From Agriterribacter humi (GTDB lineage Bacteria > Bacteroidota > Bacteroidia > Chitinophagales > Chitinophagaceae): a DNA stretch of 64,000 bases. The notes under the pieces were generated by a model. That model made no database searches. It saw only the letters and a list, made by a program, of their open reading frames with translations, and was not told the DNA's origin. A program made the position numbers and the translations under genes. Positions 34,956 to 45,700 of the stretch are shown in pieces (positions within the stretch are counted from its first letter, which is position 1; each line of letters opens with the position of its first letter). Location: NCBI RefSeq assembly GCF_009192765.1, contig NZ_VOHQ01000009.1:62001-126000 (forward strand), written 5' to 3'.

Positions 34956-36080
34956 GTAATCAATCAATTGCTCCTCAATTAATTCAGGTATCTCACGCCA
35001 TTCATATTGCTGGTTCCGCAATTGTGGCTCAAAGCCTGCTTCACGTATGGCATCCTGGACAGACCTGTAAGTAAACCGGTGAGGCGCACCCGCGGCGCTC
35101 ACAACATTTTCTTCTATCATAATACTGCCAAAGTCGTTGGCGCCGGCATGCAAACAAATTTGTGCCGTTTTTTTGCCAACGGTAAGCCATGAGGCCTGTA
35201 TGTTCTTAACATTGGGCAGCATAATGCGGGAAAGGGCAATCATACGTATATATTCTTCGGCAGTAGTAAGATTGTGCACACCCCTTATGCGGGCAAGCAG
35301 TGTATCCACATCCTGGAAAGTCCATGGAATGAATGCTAAAAAGCCTTTTGCATCTGCTGGCTTGCGGCTTTGCACTTCGCGGATCTTTGCTAAATGCTCA
35401 AATCTTTCCTGAATGGTTTCTACATGCCCGAACATCATAGTGGCACTGGTAGTAATATGCAATTTGTGCGCTTCATGCATAATATCAAGCCATTCCTGTG
35501 CGCCACATTTTCCTTTACTGATCAGCCTTCTTACCCTGTCCGTCAATATTTCTGCGCCCGCACCGGGTAAAGAATCCAGCCCGGCGGACTTTAAAGCCTT
35601 CAACACATCATGGTGGCTCATTTTCTCCAGCTTACAAATATGAGCCACTTCGGGAGGGCCAAGGGCATGCAGTTTTATATCGGGGAATTCCTGCTTAATT
35701 GCACGAAATGTGCCGGTATAAAAATCAAGACCTAATTGCGGGTGATGTCCTCCCTGTAACAGCAGTTGATCGCCCCCGTATTTTATCGTTTCCTTTATTT
35801 TTCTGCGGTAGGCAGGCATATCCGTTATATATGCGTCTGTATGTCCCGGAATGCGGTAAAAATTACAAAATTTACAATTTGCAATACACACATTAGTGGT
35901 ATTTACATTCCGGTCTATTTGCCAGGTAACTTTTCCATGGGGAACATGCCGTTTACGCATTTCATCTGCCACATACATGAGCTCTGCAAGTGCAGCATTG
36001 TGGTATAAAAACATTCCTTCTTCTACGCTAAGAAATTCAAAGCTCAGCGCCTTTTGTAAAATATCTCCGGCATTCATCAT
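34953..36080 (-). CDS. mqnC: Cyclic dehypoxanthinyl futalosine synthase
   Basis: 375 residues. Radical SAM enzyme of the futalosine route to menaquinone. The cluster-binding cysteines are C65, C69 and C72 (CIANCKFCNF). MqnC rather than MqnE is favoured by LLQGGHHPQLGLDF, the LPGAGAEILTDRVR motif and the TSATMMFGHVET block. No other mqn gene is in the window, which is usual because the set is scattered. Bacteroidota often use this route for their respiratory quinone. Confidence 0.92.
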   Translation of the reverse strand: MMNAGDILQKALSFEFLSVEEGMFLYHNAALAELMYVADEMRKRHVPHGKVTWQIDRNVNTTNVCIANCKFCNFYRIPGHTDAYITDMPAYRRKIKETIKYGGDQLLLQGGHHPQLGLDFYTGTFRAIKQEFPDIKLHALGPPEVAHICKLEKMSHHDVLKALKSAGLDSLPGAGAEILTDRVRRLISKGKCGAQEWLDIMHEAHKLHITTSATMMFGHVETIQERFEHLAKIREVQSRKPADAKGFLAFIPWTFQDVDTLLARIRGVHNLTTAEEYIRMIALSRIMLPNVKNIQASWLTVGKKTAQICLHAGANDFGSIMIEENVVSAAGAPHRFTYRSVQDAIREAGFEPQLRNQQYEWREIPELIEEQLIDY

Positions 36081-36237
36081 TACAATACATATTTTGCTTC
36101 AACTGTAAAACTGGCGGATCGCTGGTATACATTTGCTTTGCAAGGATACATAAACCAGTATTTGCAAAATTACTAAGTTTATGAATGATGAACGGGTGGA
36201 TTTTCTATACAAAAAGAATTAAATTTATGAGCTACAT

Positions 36238-37437
36238 ATGAAAATAACATTTGCCTGTTTTGTATTTGTAGCTATACTAATGTCTCCGGGCTTAACCATT
36301 GCCGGCCAGAAGATATTTTCCGGCGAGCCTGCAAAGCTGATCACCCAATTCAAATTTCAGCAATTCAGCGGTGGCGTAGTGATTATTCAGGCCCGTGTAA
36401 ATCACTATCCGGATACTTTGAATTTCATTTTAGATACAGGCAGTGGCGGCATTTCCCTGGATTCTTCTACTGTGGTAGCCTTATCCATTCCCACATTACC
36501 TTCAGAGCGAACCATCCGTGGTATTGCGGGCATCCGGAAAGTTAATTTTCTGTACAACGCTACGCTTCATTTACCGGGACTGTCATTAGACAGTCTTAAT
36601 TTTCACGTAAATGATTATGAAATCCTGTCGAGTGTATACGGGGTAAAAATAGACGGGATAATAGGATATAGTTTTTTTAGCCGGTATATTGTTCATTTTG
36701 ATTATGATAACCTGCTCCTGTCGGTGTATTCACAGGGAGATTTCAAATACAAGCGCGGAGGTTATATTTTAAAACCGCTGCTTACTTCCATCCCTATTAT
36801 GCAGGCAGATTTCAGGGATGCCAGGAGATTTAATTCAAGATTTTATTTTGATTCCGGCGCAGGCTTGTGTTTTTTACTTTCGGATGATTTTAACAGGGAC
36901 AGCGTAGTGCTTAATCCAAAGAAAAAACCGCTGCTTACACAGGCAGAGGGCCTGGGAGGCAAAATGGAGATGCGCTTAACCACGGTAAAGGAAGTGAGAA
37001 TTGGTCCTTATCGTTTTCGCAACGTGCCTACATATATCTTTGAAGATATCTATAATATTACAGCGTATCCTTACCTCGCCGGTTTAATAGGCAATGACCT
37101 GTTGCGGCGTTTTAATGTAACCCTTAATTATGCCAAACGCGAAATACATCTCATTCCCAACTCGCATTACCGCAGCCCTTTCGACTATGCGTACACGGGC
37201 CTTGGCATTTATATTGTTGAAGGCAGAATACAGGTGGAAGATGTAATACCGGGCTCACCGGGTGAAGAAGCCGGCTTTAAAGTTGGTGATGTTTTAGTAA
37301 GCGTAGGGAATAACCTTTCCAATAATATTCAAACGTATAAAAATATTTTGCAGGCGCCGGGCCAAAGAATAAAAGTTATTGTAAACCGCAACGACAGTCT
37401 TATTATTCTTACGCTCCGGCCAGGCAGCATTCTCTGA
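36238..37437 (+). CDS. Secreted retropepsin-like aspartyl protease with PDZ domain
   Basis: 399 residues. A signal peptide (1-22, ending GLTIAG) directs export. Two aspartyl protease half-domains follow: the first with FILDTGSGG at D66 and the second with FYFDSGAGL near 205, so both catalytic aspartates are kept. A PDZ domain closes the protein (about 315-395, DVIPGSPGEEAGFKVGDVL). The family (PDZ-containing aspartyl protease, Bacteroidota type) is expected in the periplasm; its substrate is unknown. It is followed by two M16 peptidases on the same strand but with a separate promoter. Confidence 0.87.
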   Translation: MKITFACFVFVAILMSPGLTIAGQKIFSGEPAKLITQFKFQQFSGGVVIIQARVNHYPDTLNFILDTGSGGISLDSSTVVALSIPTLPSERTIRGIAGIRKVNFLYNATLHLPGLSLDSLNFHVNDYEILSSVYGVKIDGIIGYSFFSRYIVHFDYDNLLLSVYSQGDFKYKRGGYILKPLLTSIPIMQADFRDARRFNSRFYFDSGAGLCFLLSDDFNRDSVVLNPKKKPLLTQAEGLGGKMEMRLTTVKEVRIGPYRFRNVPTYIFEDIYNITAYPYLAGLIGNDLLRRFNVTLNYAKREIHLIPNSHYRSPFDYAYTGLGIYIVEGRIQVEDVIPGSPGEEAGFKVGDVLVSVGNNLSNNIQTYKNILQAPGQRIKVIVNRNDSLIILTLRPGSIL

Positions 37438-37465
37438 TTTAAAACCGTTTTCCATATATTCCTCC

Positions 37466-37473
37466 TAATTTTG
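37466..37473 (+). promoter_or_regulatory. -7 promoter element of the M16 peptidase pair
   Basis: TAATTTTG, a full TAnnTTTG match, 31 bp before the ATG at 37505. Confidence 0.55.
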
Positions 37474-37504
37474 CATCCTTTCTAAGTTACAGGAATTTAT
37501 AAGT

Positions 37505-38743
37505 ATGATACAGTTTGAACAATTTGTGCTGCAAAATGGATTAAAGGTAGTTGTGCATGAAGATCATTCCACACCTATGGCAGTTGTGAACGTAATGTAT
37601 GATGTTGGGGCAAGAGATGAGGATCCCACACAAACAGGATTTGCTCATTTATTTGAACACCTGATGTTTGGAGGTTCCATTAACATACCATCATACGATG
37701 AGCCGTTACAACGTGCGGGAGGAGAAAATAATGCGTATACCACCAACGACCTTACCAATTACTATTGCCAGTTACCCGCCGAAAATATTGAAACCGCCTT
37801 TTGGTTAGAAAGCGACAGGATGCTGAGCCTGGCCTTTGGTGAAAAAAGCCTGGAAGTACAACGTAAAGTAGTAAGTGAGGAATTTAAAGAGCACTACCTG
37901 AATAAGCCTTATGGCGATGTTTGGCATAAAATGCGTACGCTGGCATATAAAAAACACCCTTACCGCTGGATGACTATAGGGGCGGAGTTAAGCCATATAG
38001 AAAACGCTTCACTCGAAGATGTAAAGCAATTTTTCTTTAAACACTATCGTCCTGTAAATGCCATACTTACGGTAGCCGGTCATGTTACTTCCGCCCAGGT
38101 ACAACAGCTTGCAGAAAAATGGTTTGGCGATATCCCGGCAGGAGAAAAATATATGCGTCATCTTCCGCAGGAACCTGTACAAACAGCTCCACGCAAACTC
38201 GAAGTTCGCGCCAATGTACCTGTAGATGCATTTTATAAATGCTGGCATATTTACCCGCGTATGGACCGCAGGTACTACACAACAGACCTGCTTACTGAAA
38301 TATTGAGCGGCGGCGGTTCCTCCCGGTTATTTCAAGCGCTGGTAAAAGAAAAACAAATCTTCAGTAATATTGGATGCTATCATTTTGGAAGCATAGATGC
38401 GGGACTGGTAACCATTGAGGGCAAACTGGTGAGAGGCGTTAAAATGGAAGATGCAGAATCAGCTGTAGAAGCTGAGCTCCAAAAAATAAAAGATGCACCT
38501 GTTGAAGAAAAGGAATTGCGAAAAGTAAAGAACAAAACGGAAAGCCTGATTGCTTTTGAAGACATGAGCCTGATGAACAGGGCAAGCAGTCTTTCTTTTT
38601 ATACCCTACTGGGTAATACCAATATGATCAACGAAGAATTGGACAGGTACCAGTTGGTTACAGCCACCGAATTACAGCAGGAAGCCAACATTATTTTTGA
38701 TCCCGCTAACAGTAATACCATGTATTACTTTGGTAATCATTAA
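37505..38743 (+). CDS. M16 zinc metallopeptidase, catalytic subunit
   Basis: 412 residues. The inverted zinc motif HxxEH is intact at H48-H52 (HLFEH), with the downstream glutamate in RKVVSEEFKEH as third ligand. No signal peptide is evident, suggesting a cytoplasmic protein. The following gene encodes a non-catalytic paralogue, and such pairs form heterodimers in which one subunit supplies zinc and the other an Arg/Tyr pair. Likely role: degradation of peptides of moderate length. Confidence 0.92.
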   Translation: MIQFEQFVLQNGLKVVVHEDHSTPMAVVNVMYDVGARDEDPTQTGFAHLFEHLMFGGSINIPSYDEPLQRAGGENNAYTTNDLTNYYCQLPAENIETAFWLESDRMLSLAFGEKSLEVQRKVVSEEFKEHYLNKPYGDVWHKMRTLAYKKHPYRWMTIGAELSHIENASLEDVKQFFFKHYRPVNAILTVAGHVTSAQVQQLAEKWFGDIPAGEKYMRHLPQEPVQTAPRKLEVRANVPVDAFYKCWHIYPRMDRRYYTTDLLTEILSGGGSSRLFQALVKEKQIFSNIGCYHFGSIDAGLVTIEGKLVRGVKMEDAESAVEAELQKIKDAPVEEKELRKVKNKTESLIAFEDMSLMNRASSLSFYTLLGNTNMINEELDRYQLVTATELQQEANIIFDPANSNTMYYFGNH

Positions 38744-38761
38744 AAACAGAAAGTATAAAGC

Positions 38762-40042
38762 ATGGTGAACAGACAATTTGCTCCCGGAATTAAAGATGCG
38801 ATAGAATATGCGCTTGAATTAAAACCTTTCCTGAAGTTTACTTTAGATAATGGGATAGCTGTATATACCATTGATGCGGGTGCAGAAGAAGTAGTACAAT
38901 TAGAACTGGTTTTCAACGCCGGTAACTGGTATGAGCGTGAAAACCTGGTTGCCACCGCCACCAATTACATGCTAAAAAATGGGACTTCAAAAAAAAATGC
39001 ATTTGATATTAATGAACATTTTGAGTACTATGGTTCTTACCTTAACCGTAACTGTTATAACGAAACCGCCACTATTAGCCTGCATAGTTTAACCAAACAT
39101 CTTCATGAATTGTTACCTGTTATAGAGGAGCTGATCACCAGTTCCACTATGCCTGAAACTGAGCTGGATATTTACAAACAAAACATGAAGCAAAAGCTTG
39201 AGGTTAACCTTAAGAAATGCGACTTTGTATCTAACCGCTTAATTGATGAATACTTATTCGGTATTCATCATCCGTATGGGAAATACAGTTCTACCATAGC
39301 TTACGATGCATTGCAACCTGAACAGCTCCGCCGGTTTTTTGACCAGTATTATGCAAACGGGCAATGCAGCATATTTGTTGCAGGTAAACTGCCGGCTAAT
39401 ATTGAGCAACTGTTAAATGAAAACTTTGGAAAGCTTCCTTTAAATAAAACACAGCCTCCGCAAATAACACATACTATAGAAGCCGCAGCGGAAAAGAAAT
39501 ACCGCATCATCAATGATAAAGAAGGAATACAGGGCGCTATTCGTATAGCAAGTCATTTCCCCGGCAATCACCACCCCGACTTTATCAAAGCACAGGTGCT
39601 GAATACACTGTTTGGCGGTTATTTCGGCTCACGACTCATGAGCAATATAAGGGAAGATAAAGGGTATACTTATGGCATACACAGCTATATGCAAAACCAT
39701 ATGCATGAAACTGCCTGGATGATCAGTACAGAAGCCGGCAGTGAAGTTTGTGAAGCCACTATTGCCGAAGTGTATAAAGAAATGCAGGTATTGCGTGAAG
39801 AAACCGTAACAGCAGAAGAATTGCTGCTGGTAAAAAATTACCTTATCGGAACCATACTGGGTGACCTTGATGGTCCTTTTCATATTATAGGCAGGTGGAA
39901 AAACATTATTTTAAATGCATTAGGCGAAGATTATTTTTATAAATCTGTAAACGATATTAAAAGTGTTACCGCTGCAGAAATACAGGAACTGGCGAACAAA
40001 TACCTGCATCCCGAAAAGTTTTATGAGCTGGTGGTGGTGTAA
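38762..40042 (+). CDS. M16 peptidase-like protein, non-catalytic subunit
   Basis: 426 residues. The fold matches M16, but the zinc motif is replaced (ATNYML in place of HxxEH). The C-terminal R/Y substrate-binding pair is kept in FGGYFGSRLMSNIREDKGYTYG. This is the complement of the upstream gene, 18 bp away, and the two probably form the active enzyme. The same two-gene arrangement is seen for other bacterial M16B peptidases. Confidence 0.9.
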   Translation: MVNRQFAPGIKDAIEYALELKPFLKFTLDNGIAVYTIDAGAEEVVQLELVFNAGNWYERENLVATATNYMLKNGTSKKNAFDINEHFEYYGSYLNRNCYNETATISLHSLTKHLHELLPVIEELITSSTMPETELDIYKQNMKQKLEVNLKKCDFVSNRLIDEYLFGIHHPYGKYSSTIAYDALQPEQLRRFFDQYYANGQCSIFVAGKLPANIEQLLNENFGKLPLNKTQPPQITHTIEAAAEKKYRIINDKEGIQGAIRIASHFPGNHHPDFIKAQVLNTLFGGYFGSRLMSNIREDKGYTYGIHSYMQNHMHETAWMISTEAGSEVCEATIAEVYKEMQVLREETVTAEELLLVKNYLIGTILGDLDGPFHIIGRWKNIILNALGEDYFYKSVNDIKSVTAAEIQELANKYLHPEKFYELVVV

Positions 40043-40074
40043 TACTATAACAATAAATTATTGTTCAAAAGCAA

Positions 40075-40102
40075 AAAGGCTACCCCTTAAAAGGCAGCCT
40101 TT
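40075..40102. terminator. Terminator between M16 pair and SusCD operon 1
   Basis: AAAGGCT (40075-40081) and AGCCTTT (40096-40102) form a hairpin between two convergent genes. Confidence 0.65.
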
Positions 40103-40121
40103 ATATTACAAACATTTAATC

Positions 40122-40988
40122 TTATTGAATTTTTTGAAGCGTAATGGTAGCATCTCCAAAGCTTCCTGCTGCAACAGTATGTTTTAATCTTACGCTTAAA
40201 ATACCCTCACACGGCCCGACATAGTTATCTGCACTGGGAACGGTTTCGCAGGAGATTTCTCCATAACCCAAACCATACCCGTCTCCATATACCTGCTTCG
40301 CAACAAAAGTGGTGTTATCGGGTTTAACTTCTACAATAATCGGACGGGCATTATCATCCAAATATTTGAAAGATAAATGTGTATCATCAATCACCGTTAC
40401 AGCAACAATATCACCGGGCGCATAATCTGCCCAATCATCTGTGACAACTTTAAAATCGCCCGCATAGTCTTCCGGGTTAAACTTACATATCGCTTCATAC
40501 CGAACGCTTGTGCTGGAGTTGGCTAAAGCAGCAATATTTGCGTTGTATGCAACCCCTGTTAAAGGAAAGGCCTGAAATACCTTTCCTTCTTGTGTTGTGA
40601 TATTTACGCCTATATCAAATTTATCGCCCAAAACTATAGGAGACCCAAACAGTGTAGCCAACTGAGGTCCGGTAATTTGCAACGATACAGGAAATGTAGT
40701 AACTCCATCCTGTAAGGATTTAACATTGGATTTATCTCCATTTTTGATAATAACCACGTCAAATTTTTGCGGTTTAATATCATCTTTATAATAAAGATCT
40801 ACATTAAACGTTGCGGCAAACGTCTCCGGCTCCTGCGATGAAATGGTTACGTCGGTTGAGGCATCTTTGGTAATCAGTGGCAACGGTACACGCTCAAGAT
40901 CGGGAACCTTGGCGTTATCATCCTTTCTGCACCCTGCAAAAAGGAACATTGCCAAAATCGCACTATATATTATTGATAATGTTTTCAT
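40122..40988 (-). CDS. Lipoprotein of SusCD operon 1
   Basis: 288 residues. A lipoprotein signal peptide ends in the lipobox FAGC with C20, followed by RKDD, so it is anchored in a membrane and perhaps surface exposed. The body is beta-rich with no recognised domain. Third genes of this kind often follow SusD in Bacteroidota and may bind the substrate at the cell surface. It lies 30 bp after susD, which supports one operon. Function unknown beyond that. Confidence 0.75.
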   Translation of the reverse strand: MKTLSIIYSAILAMFLFAGCRKDDNAKVPDLERVPLPLITKDASTDVTISSQEPETFAATFNVDLYYKDDIKPQKFDVVIIKNGDKSNVKSLQDGVTTFPVSLQITGPQLATLFGSPIVLGDKFDIGVNITTQEGKVFQAFPLTGVAYNANIAALANSSTSVRYEAICKFNPEDYAGDFKVVTDDWADYAPGDIVAVTVIDDTHLSFKYLDDNARPIIVEVKPDNTTFVAKQVYGDGYGLGYGEISCETVPSADNYVGPCEGILSVRLKHTVAAGSFGDATITLQKIQ

Positions 40989-41018
40989 ACTATTATTTTA
41001 GATGATTGTCTTTTATTA

Positions 41019-42710
41019 TTAAGGCATCCAGAATACTTTAAATTCAGAAGGTGTTTTTTGCGCGGGGGCATTAGGGTTCGTTTCCAGTTCGTCCTGGGCC
41101 CATGGTAACGAAAGCGGATAAGGCAAAGTGCGAAGTACCGGCACTTTAGCCTGTGCGCCTGGATTAATCGGATCGCCATCAATAGGTGGCTGTACAAAGC
41201 CGCCTGGCGCCTGTTCAGGATCATTAGGATCGAACATTACGGGGTAACCGGTTCTCCGATAATCCGTATATTGATCTATTGAGCTGCCCATGCTGGATAG
41301 CCATTTCTGGGTCATAATAATTTCCAGTTTCCGGTCAGCAGAAGCCGCATCGAAATTGAGCAGTATTTCATCTATATACTTCATCATAGGAGAAGCAGGA
41401 TCTTCATCAAATACAGCAGGAACAGTTTGCGATGGCTTTACATAGTTGGCAATAGTATAATCTATCTGGTTAAAGGATTCCAATATAGCTGCTTGTAATG
41501 TTGCCCTGTCATCGCCGGGTATAATGCCTTCATGAATTAATTCAGCTTCCAGGTATAGCCTGTCAGCGTAAGTAATAAATCTGTAGGGTGCGGCGCCCGT
41601 ACCACTGTTGGCAGATGCAACACCACCTGTGCCTTCATCATATCTTCCTCCCACCGGGTAAATACCAAACAAGCTAACGGAATTTTGTTGTGACTTGGCC
41701 GCGTTTTCGCCTTTTGATCCAAAAATTATGGTAACAAATGCACCATCCCTGTACTCTGTATTGTTATCCGCCTCACTTGTTGCGGTTTCCTGGTTATAAA
41801 TATAATACGGTATGCGGGGATCTTCTATCCCTGCATTCATTTTTGGATTGTACCCTTTCATAATCTCGTACAACCATGGGCTCACATGATTGGATCTTTG
41901 TGTAGCAAAGTAATCACCGAATCCCGGATTCCTGTCATCGGTAGCTCCATTAGGACCGTAAGGAAGCATAAATGATTCTTCTGTACTGCTGATTAAATCT
42001 CCGCCGCTGATTAAAGCATTTACAGGGCCGGAAACATCCTGCACTTTCCTTACCTGCGTATATAATTTTAGTTTTATGGTATTGGCAGCCTTTATCCACT
42101 TTTGCGTTGAGCCTTTGTAAATCACATCATCATCTTCAGGTGTATTTTCGTTAGCCGCACCTGCGTTGCTTAGATCAGCAATAGCTTCATCAAGCATAGC
42201 AAACAACTGAGGATAAATATCGGCTCCCCCATCGAATTTGGGATACCGGATCCCTTCCTCCAATTTACCCACTTCAGAAAAAGGAACATCCCCGAATACA
42301 TCTACCAACTGACTATACGCATATGCTTTCAACACTTTTGAAATGCCTGCATAAATCATATCATTATTTGCTGTTGCATCTTTAGTAATCTGATCGAGGT
42401 TTGCAATGGTGGTGCGGTATAATGTCGGCCATGATTGGGTAAGGAAAAACTCAACTCCTGTAACGGCATAATCGTTTGCTTCCTCGCGGGTGCTCATCTG
42501 GTGCGTGTATACGGCCAAATCCTGCGAAAGCCCGGTACCAATTGCGAGGGAATTACCCAATGCAACCTCTGCATTCGTGAGCAAAGTTGTTAAGGGTACT
42601 TTTACGGGGTTGTTGGGGTTATCATTTATATCTAACTGCTTTTTACATGAAACAAAAATTAACAGCCCTGATAAAATGAACAATAAGCGCTTTATCGTGT
42701 CAGGTATCAT
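41019..42710 (-). CDS. SusD/RagB-like outer-membrane lipoprotein 1
   Basis: 563 residues. The signal peptide ends in lipobox FVSC (C22), then KKQLDINDNPN. The helical TPR-like fold of the SusD-like_2 group is shown by DINDNPNNP...P at the N-terminus and TQKWLSSMGSSIDQYTDYRRTGYP near the C-terminus. It works as the lid over the SusC channel and captures ligand. The group is distinct from classical starch-type SusD, and some members go with peptide or non-glycan uptake, but the ligand cannot be read here. Confidence 0.9.
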   Translation of the reverse strand: MIPDTIKRLLFILSGLLIFVSCKKQLDINDNPNNPVKVPLTTLLTNAEVALGNSLAIGTGLSQDLAVYTHQMSTREEANDYAVTGVEFFLTQSWPTLYRTTIANLDQITKDATANNDMIYAGISKVLKAYAYSQLVDVFGDVPFSEVGKLEEGIRYPKFDGGADIYPQLFAMLDEAIADLSNAGAANENTPEDDDVIYKGSTQKWIKAANTIKLKLYTQVRKVQDVSGPVNALISGGDLISSTEESFMLPYGPNGATDDRNPGFGDYFATQRSNHVSPWLYEIMKGYNPKMNAGIEDPRIPYYIYNQETATSEADNNTEYRDGAFVTIIFGSKGENAAKSQQNSVSLFGIYPVGGRYDEGTGGVASANSGTGAAPYRFITYADRLYLEAELIHEGIIPGDDRATLQAAILESFNQIDYTIANYVKPSQTVPAVFDEDPASPMMKYIDEILLNFDAASADRKLEIIMTQKWLSSMGSSIDQYTDYRRTGYPVMFDPNDPEQAPGGFVQPPIDGDPINPGAQAKVPVLRTLPYPLSLPWAQDELETNPNAPAQKTPSEFKVFWMP

Positions 42711-42742
42711 AATTAAGAATTTTGGTTATCCATATTATTTTA

Positions 42743-45700
42743 TTAAAAAGTAACCAACAGGTTAATACCATATCTTTTGGTAGTTGGCGCAGCAGACAAT
42801 TCAAATCCCTGGCTGTTGTCGGTTCCAAAAGAACCTACTTCCGGATCGAAATTGGTATATTTTGGAAAATTAGGCGCCAGGTACCACAGGTTTCTGCCGG
42901 TAAAAGTGAGGGACATTGATCCGATAGGCGTTTTGTTGAATATGGATTTGGGAAACTCATATCCAAGAGCAATTTCCCTCAGGCGGTAAACCGTAGCATC
43001 ATATATGCTGAATTCAATGGGTCCGTTAATACCAAAGCTGGCATTCACACTGCTCGAAGCAAAATATAAATCATTTACCGGAATACGGGTTTGATTGGGG
43101 ATGGTTTTGCCACCGTCCATAATGGGTTTCTCTGTTAACGGATCACCGTATACACCCGGGATTACAACCGAGGTTTCCCTGTCTTCTGTATCCTTGGTAA
43201 CGCCGCGACCCATTAAAGAATTTACTGTAACAGAATACAGGTCGCCGCCTTTCGTCATATCAAACAGCACATTAAGCATAAGCCCTTTATAGCTAAGTAT
43301 ATTGGTAATACCCATCTTATAATCGGGATTGGGATTTCCAACATATGCCAGTTCAGTTGACTGTATGAGTGTTCCGGTTTGAGGATTGATCAACAAATTA
43401 CCCTGGTCATCCCGAACCGCTACTGTTCCCCTGAAATAACCATAAGGCATTCCTGCCTCCAGGTAGGTATTTAAATCCCCAAGCGGGTTATTCGGATTGA
43501 GGATCATTCGTGTAACCCCTTCGGTTAATTCTTCAACTATATTTTTGTTTTTAGTAAACACTCCTCTTATCTCCCAGCCAAAATTGCGGGTTTGTACAGG
43601 CCTGAGATTTAATGACACTTCTATGCCTTTGTTGCTGATCTTCCCAAAATTAGTATACAATTCCTTATATCCCGAACTGGCAGGAAGTGAAATAGGCGCA
43701 AGTAAGCTGGTGGATGTTCTTTTGTATAGGGTAACATTTAAAGAAATTCTCCTCTTTAAAAAACTTAAATCAGTTCCCACTTCAATTTCCTGGGTAAATT
43801 CAGGTTTTAGATTAAGATCATAATAGGTTGTTCCCAGTGAAGCGCGGGGTTGTCCGAGGAAATTTGTATTAAAGGAGTAAACATTCTGCAAAGAATAGGG
43901 ATCGGCATCCCGTCCCACTTTTGACCAGCCGGCTCTTATTTTGCCGTAGTCCATTACATTATTGTTAATCCCAAGCGCATCGCTGAATACAAATGAAAGG
44001 GATGTGGCAGGATAAAAATAACTTCTGCTTTCGACAGGTAGCGTAGAAGACCAGTCATTGCGCCCGGTAAGATTCAAAAACAAATAATTTCTGTACCCCA
44101 GCGTAAAGTCGCCATAAACACCTATAATACTCCTCTTTGAATAATAGTCAAGATCAAACTTTTGCTGAACCGTATTGAGCAAATTGTGAATACCTTTTGT
44201 AATGAATTCGTTGCCGGTGTTTTGCTCATCATCTACCATACGCTGGTTGTAATTGGTTCCCACTATGCCGCGCAAACTAAAATCTTCACCAATATCCGGC
44301 GTTAAAGTAAGCATCAGATTGGATTCAATTTCCTGCTTACGATAATTTTCAACAATCAATCTTCCTTTCTGCTCCGCAGCCCTGGACCCAATTTCGGTTA
44401 CTTCATTCCTGTTTAGTGTAGTAATATTCGTACCAATTGAATAATCTACTTTTATCCATTTAGTAATATTATAATCGGCATGAGCATTCGCTATAAAACG
44501 ATCTTCATTGGTAGTAGCTACATTGTATTTGGCCGACCATAAAGGATTATCAAATTGGCCTGCCGGACCAGGAACCAGCATATTGCCATTCTCATCTTCA
44601 AAGGGTAATTCATAATCCCAGTTTCTTCCAAGAAATAAAGACCTGGCAAACATTGAGGCAGAACCTTCAAACTGGTTTTCCCCAAAATAACCACCTTTTT
44701 GAGTGGAGCGGGAATAGCTGAAATTACCCCTGAGATTGATTCCCATATTGAGCCGGGTTGATCCCCCCAAACCAATGTTGTTCCTTTTATAGGATGAATT
44801 TTGCACATACCCTTTATGCGACAAATTTGAGGCTGTAAGTGCAACAGAATTCTTTTCGTCTCCGCCACTAAACCCAATGGAATTTTCATACACGGTGCCC
44901 ATTCTGAACAAACTTTTTGTATTGTTCGGATAAGCTTTATATACAATATTATCCGACGGGAACATATCCGGATACGCCTCCCGGTATCCGTCATAAAGCG
45001 GAATGGAATCTCTTGTGCCAAATTTAGCACCCCAGGAACCATTTGAATTAGACCAATTGCCATACGACCCAACCCCATAGGTGTTCTGATATTCCGGAAG
45101 ATTAGCAATTTGTTCAAACGCTACCGAACTTTTGAATGTCACTTCCATTCCTTTTTTACTTCTGCCTGCACTTCCGGATTTGGTAGTAATAATAATTACA
45201 CCATTAGACGCCCTGGAGCCGTATAGGGCTGCAGCAGCAGACCCCTTTAACACGTTCATGCTGGCAATATCATTGGGATCAAGACTTGAAAGCCCTGTTG
45301 AATAAGCCGTACCGCCAAGGGCCTGGTCGCTTGTAGCCACCTGGTCATTGCTGAAAGGAATACCGTCTACTACTATGAGGGGCTCATTATTGCCAAAGAA
45401 TGATGTATTACCCCTGATTTGAATACGGGTAGCTGCACCGGGTGTACCCTGGGAAGAACGAATGTCTACACCGGCTACCTTGCCCTGCATACTTTTTAAT
45501 ATATCGGGTTCAGATTTTTGAACCAATGTGCCCGGGTCAACCTTACTTACAGCATAACCCAGAGCCTTTTCGGTTCTTTTGATCCCTAAAGCGGTAACCA
45601 CCACCTCCTGCAAATTTGTAGCAGATTTTAAGGTTACTGCCAAAACAGACCTGTCTCCAACGGAAATTTCCTGTTCTTCGAAACCGGCGGCACTCACAAT

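Noticed and set aside
34953-36080. MqnE instead of MqnC
   Set aside because: The LPGAGAEILTDRVR and QGGHHPQLGLDF motifs are those of MqnC.
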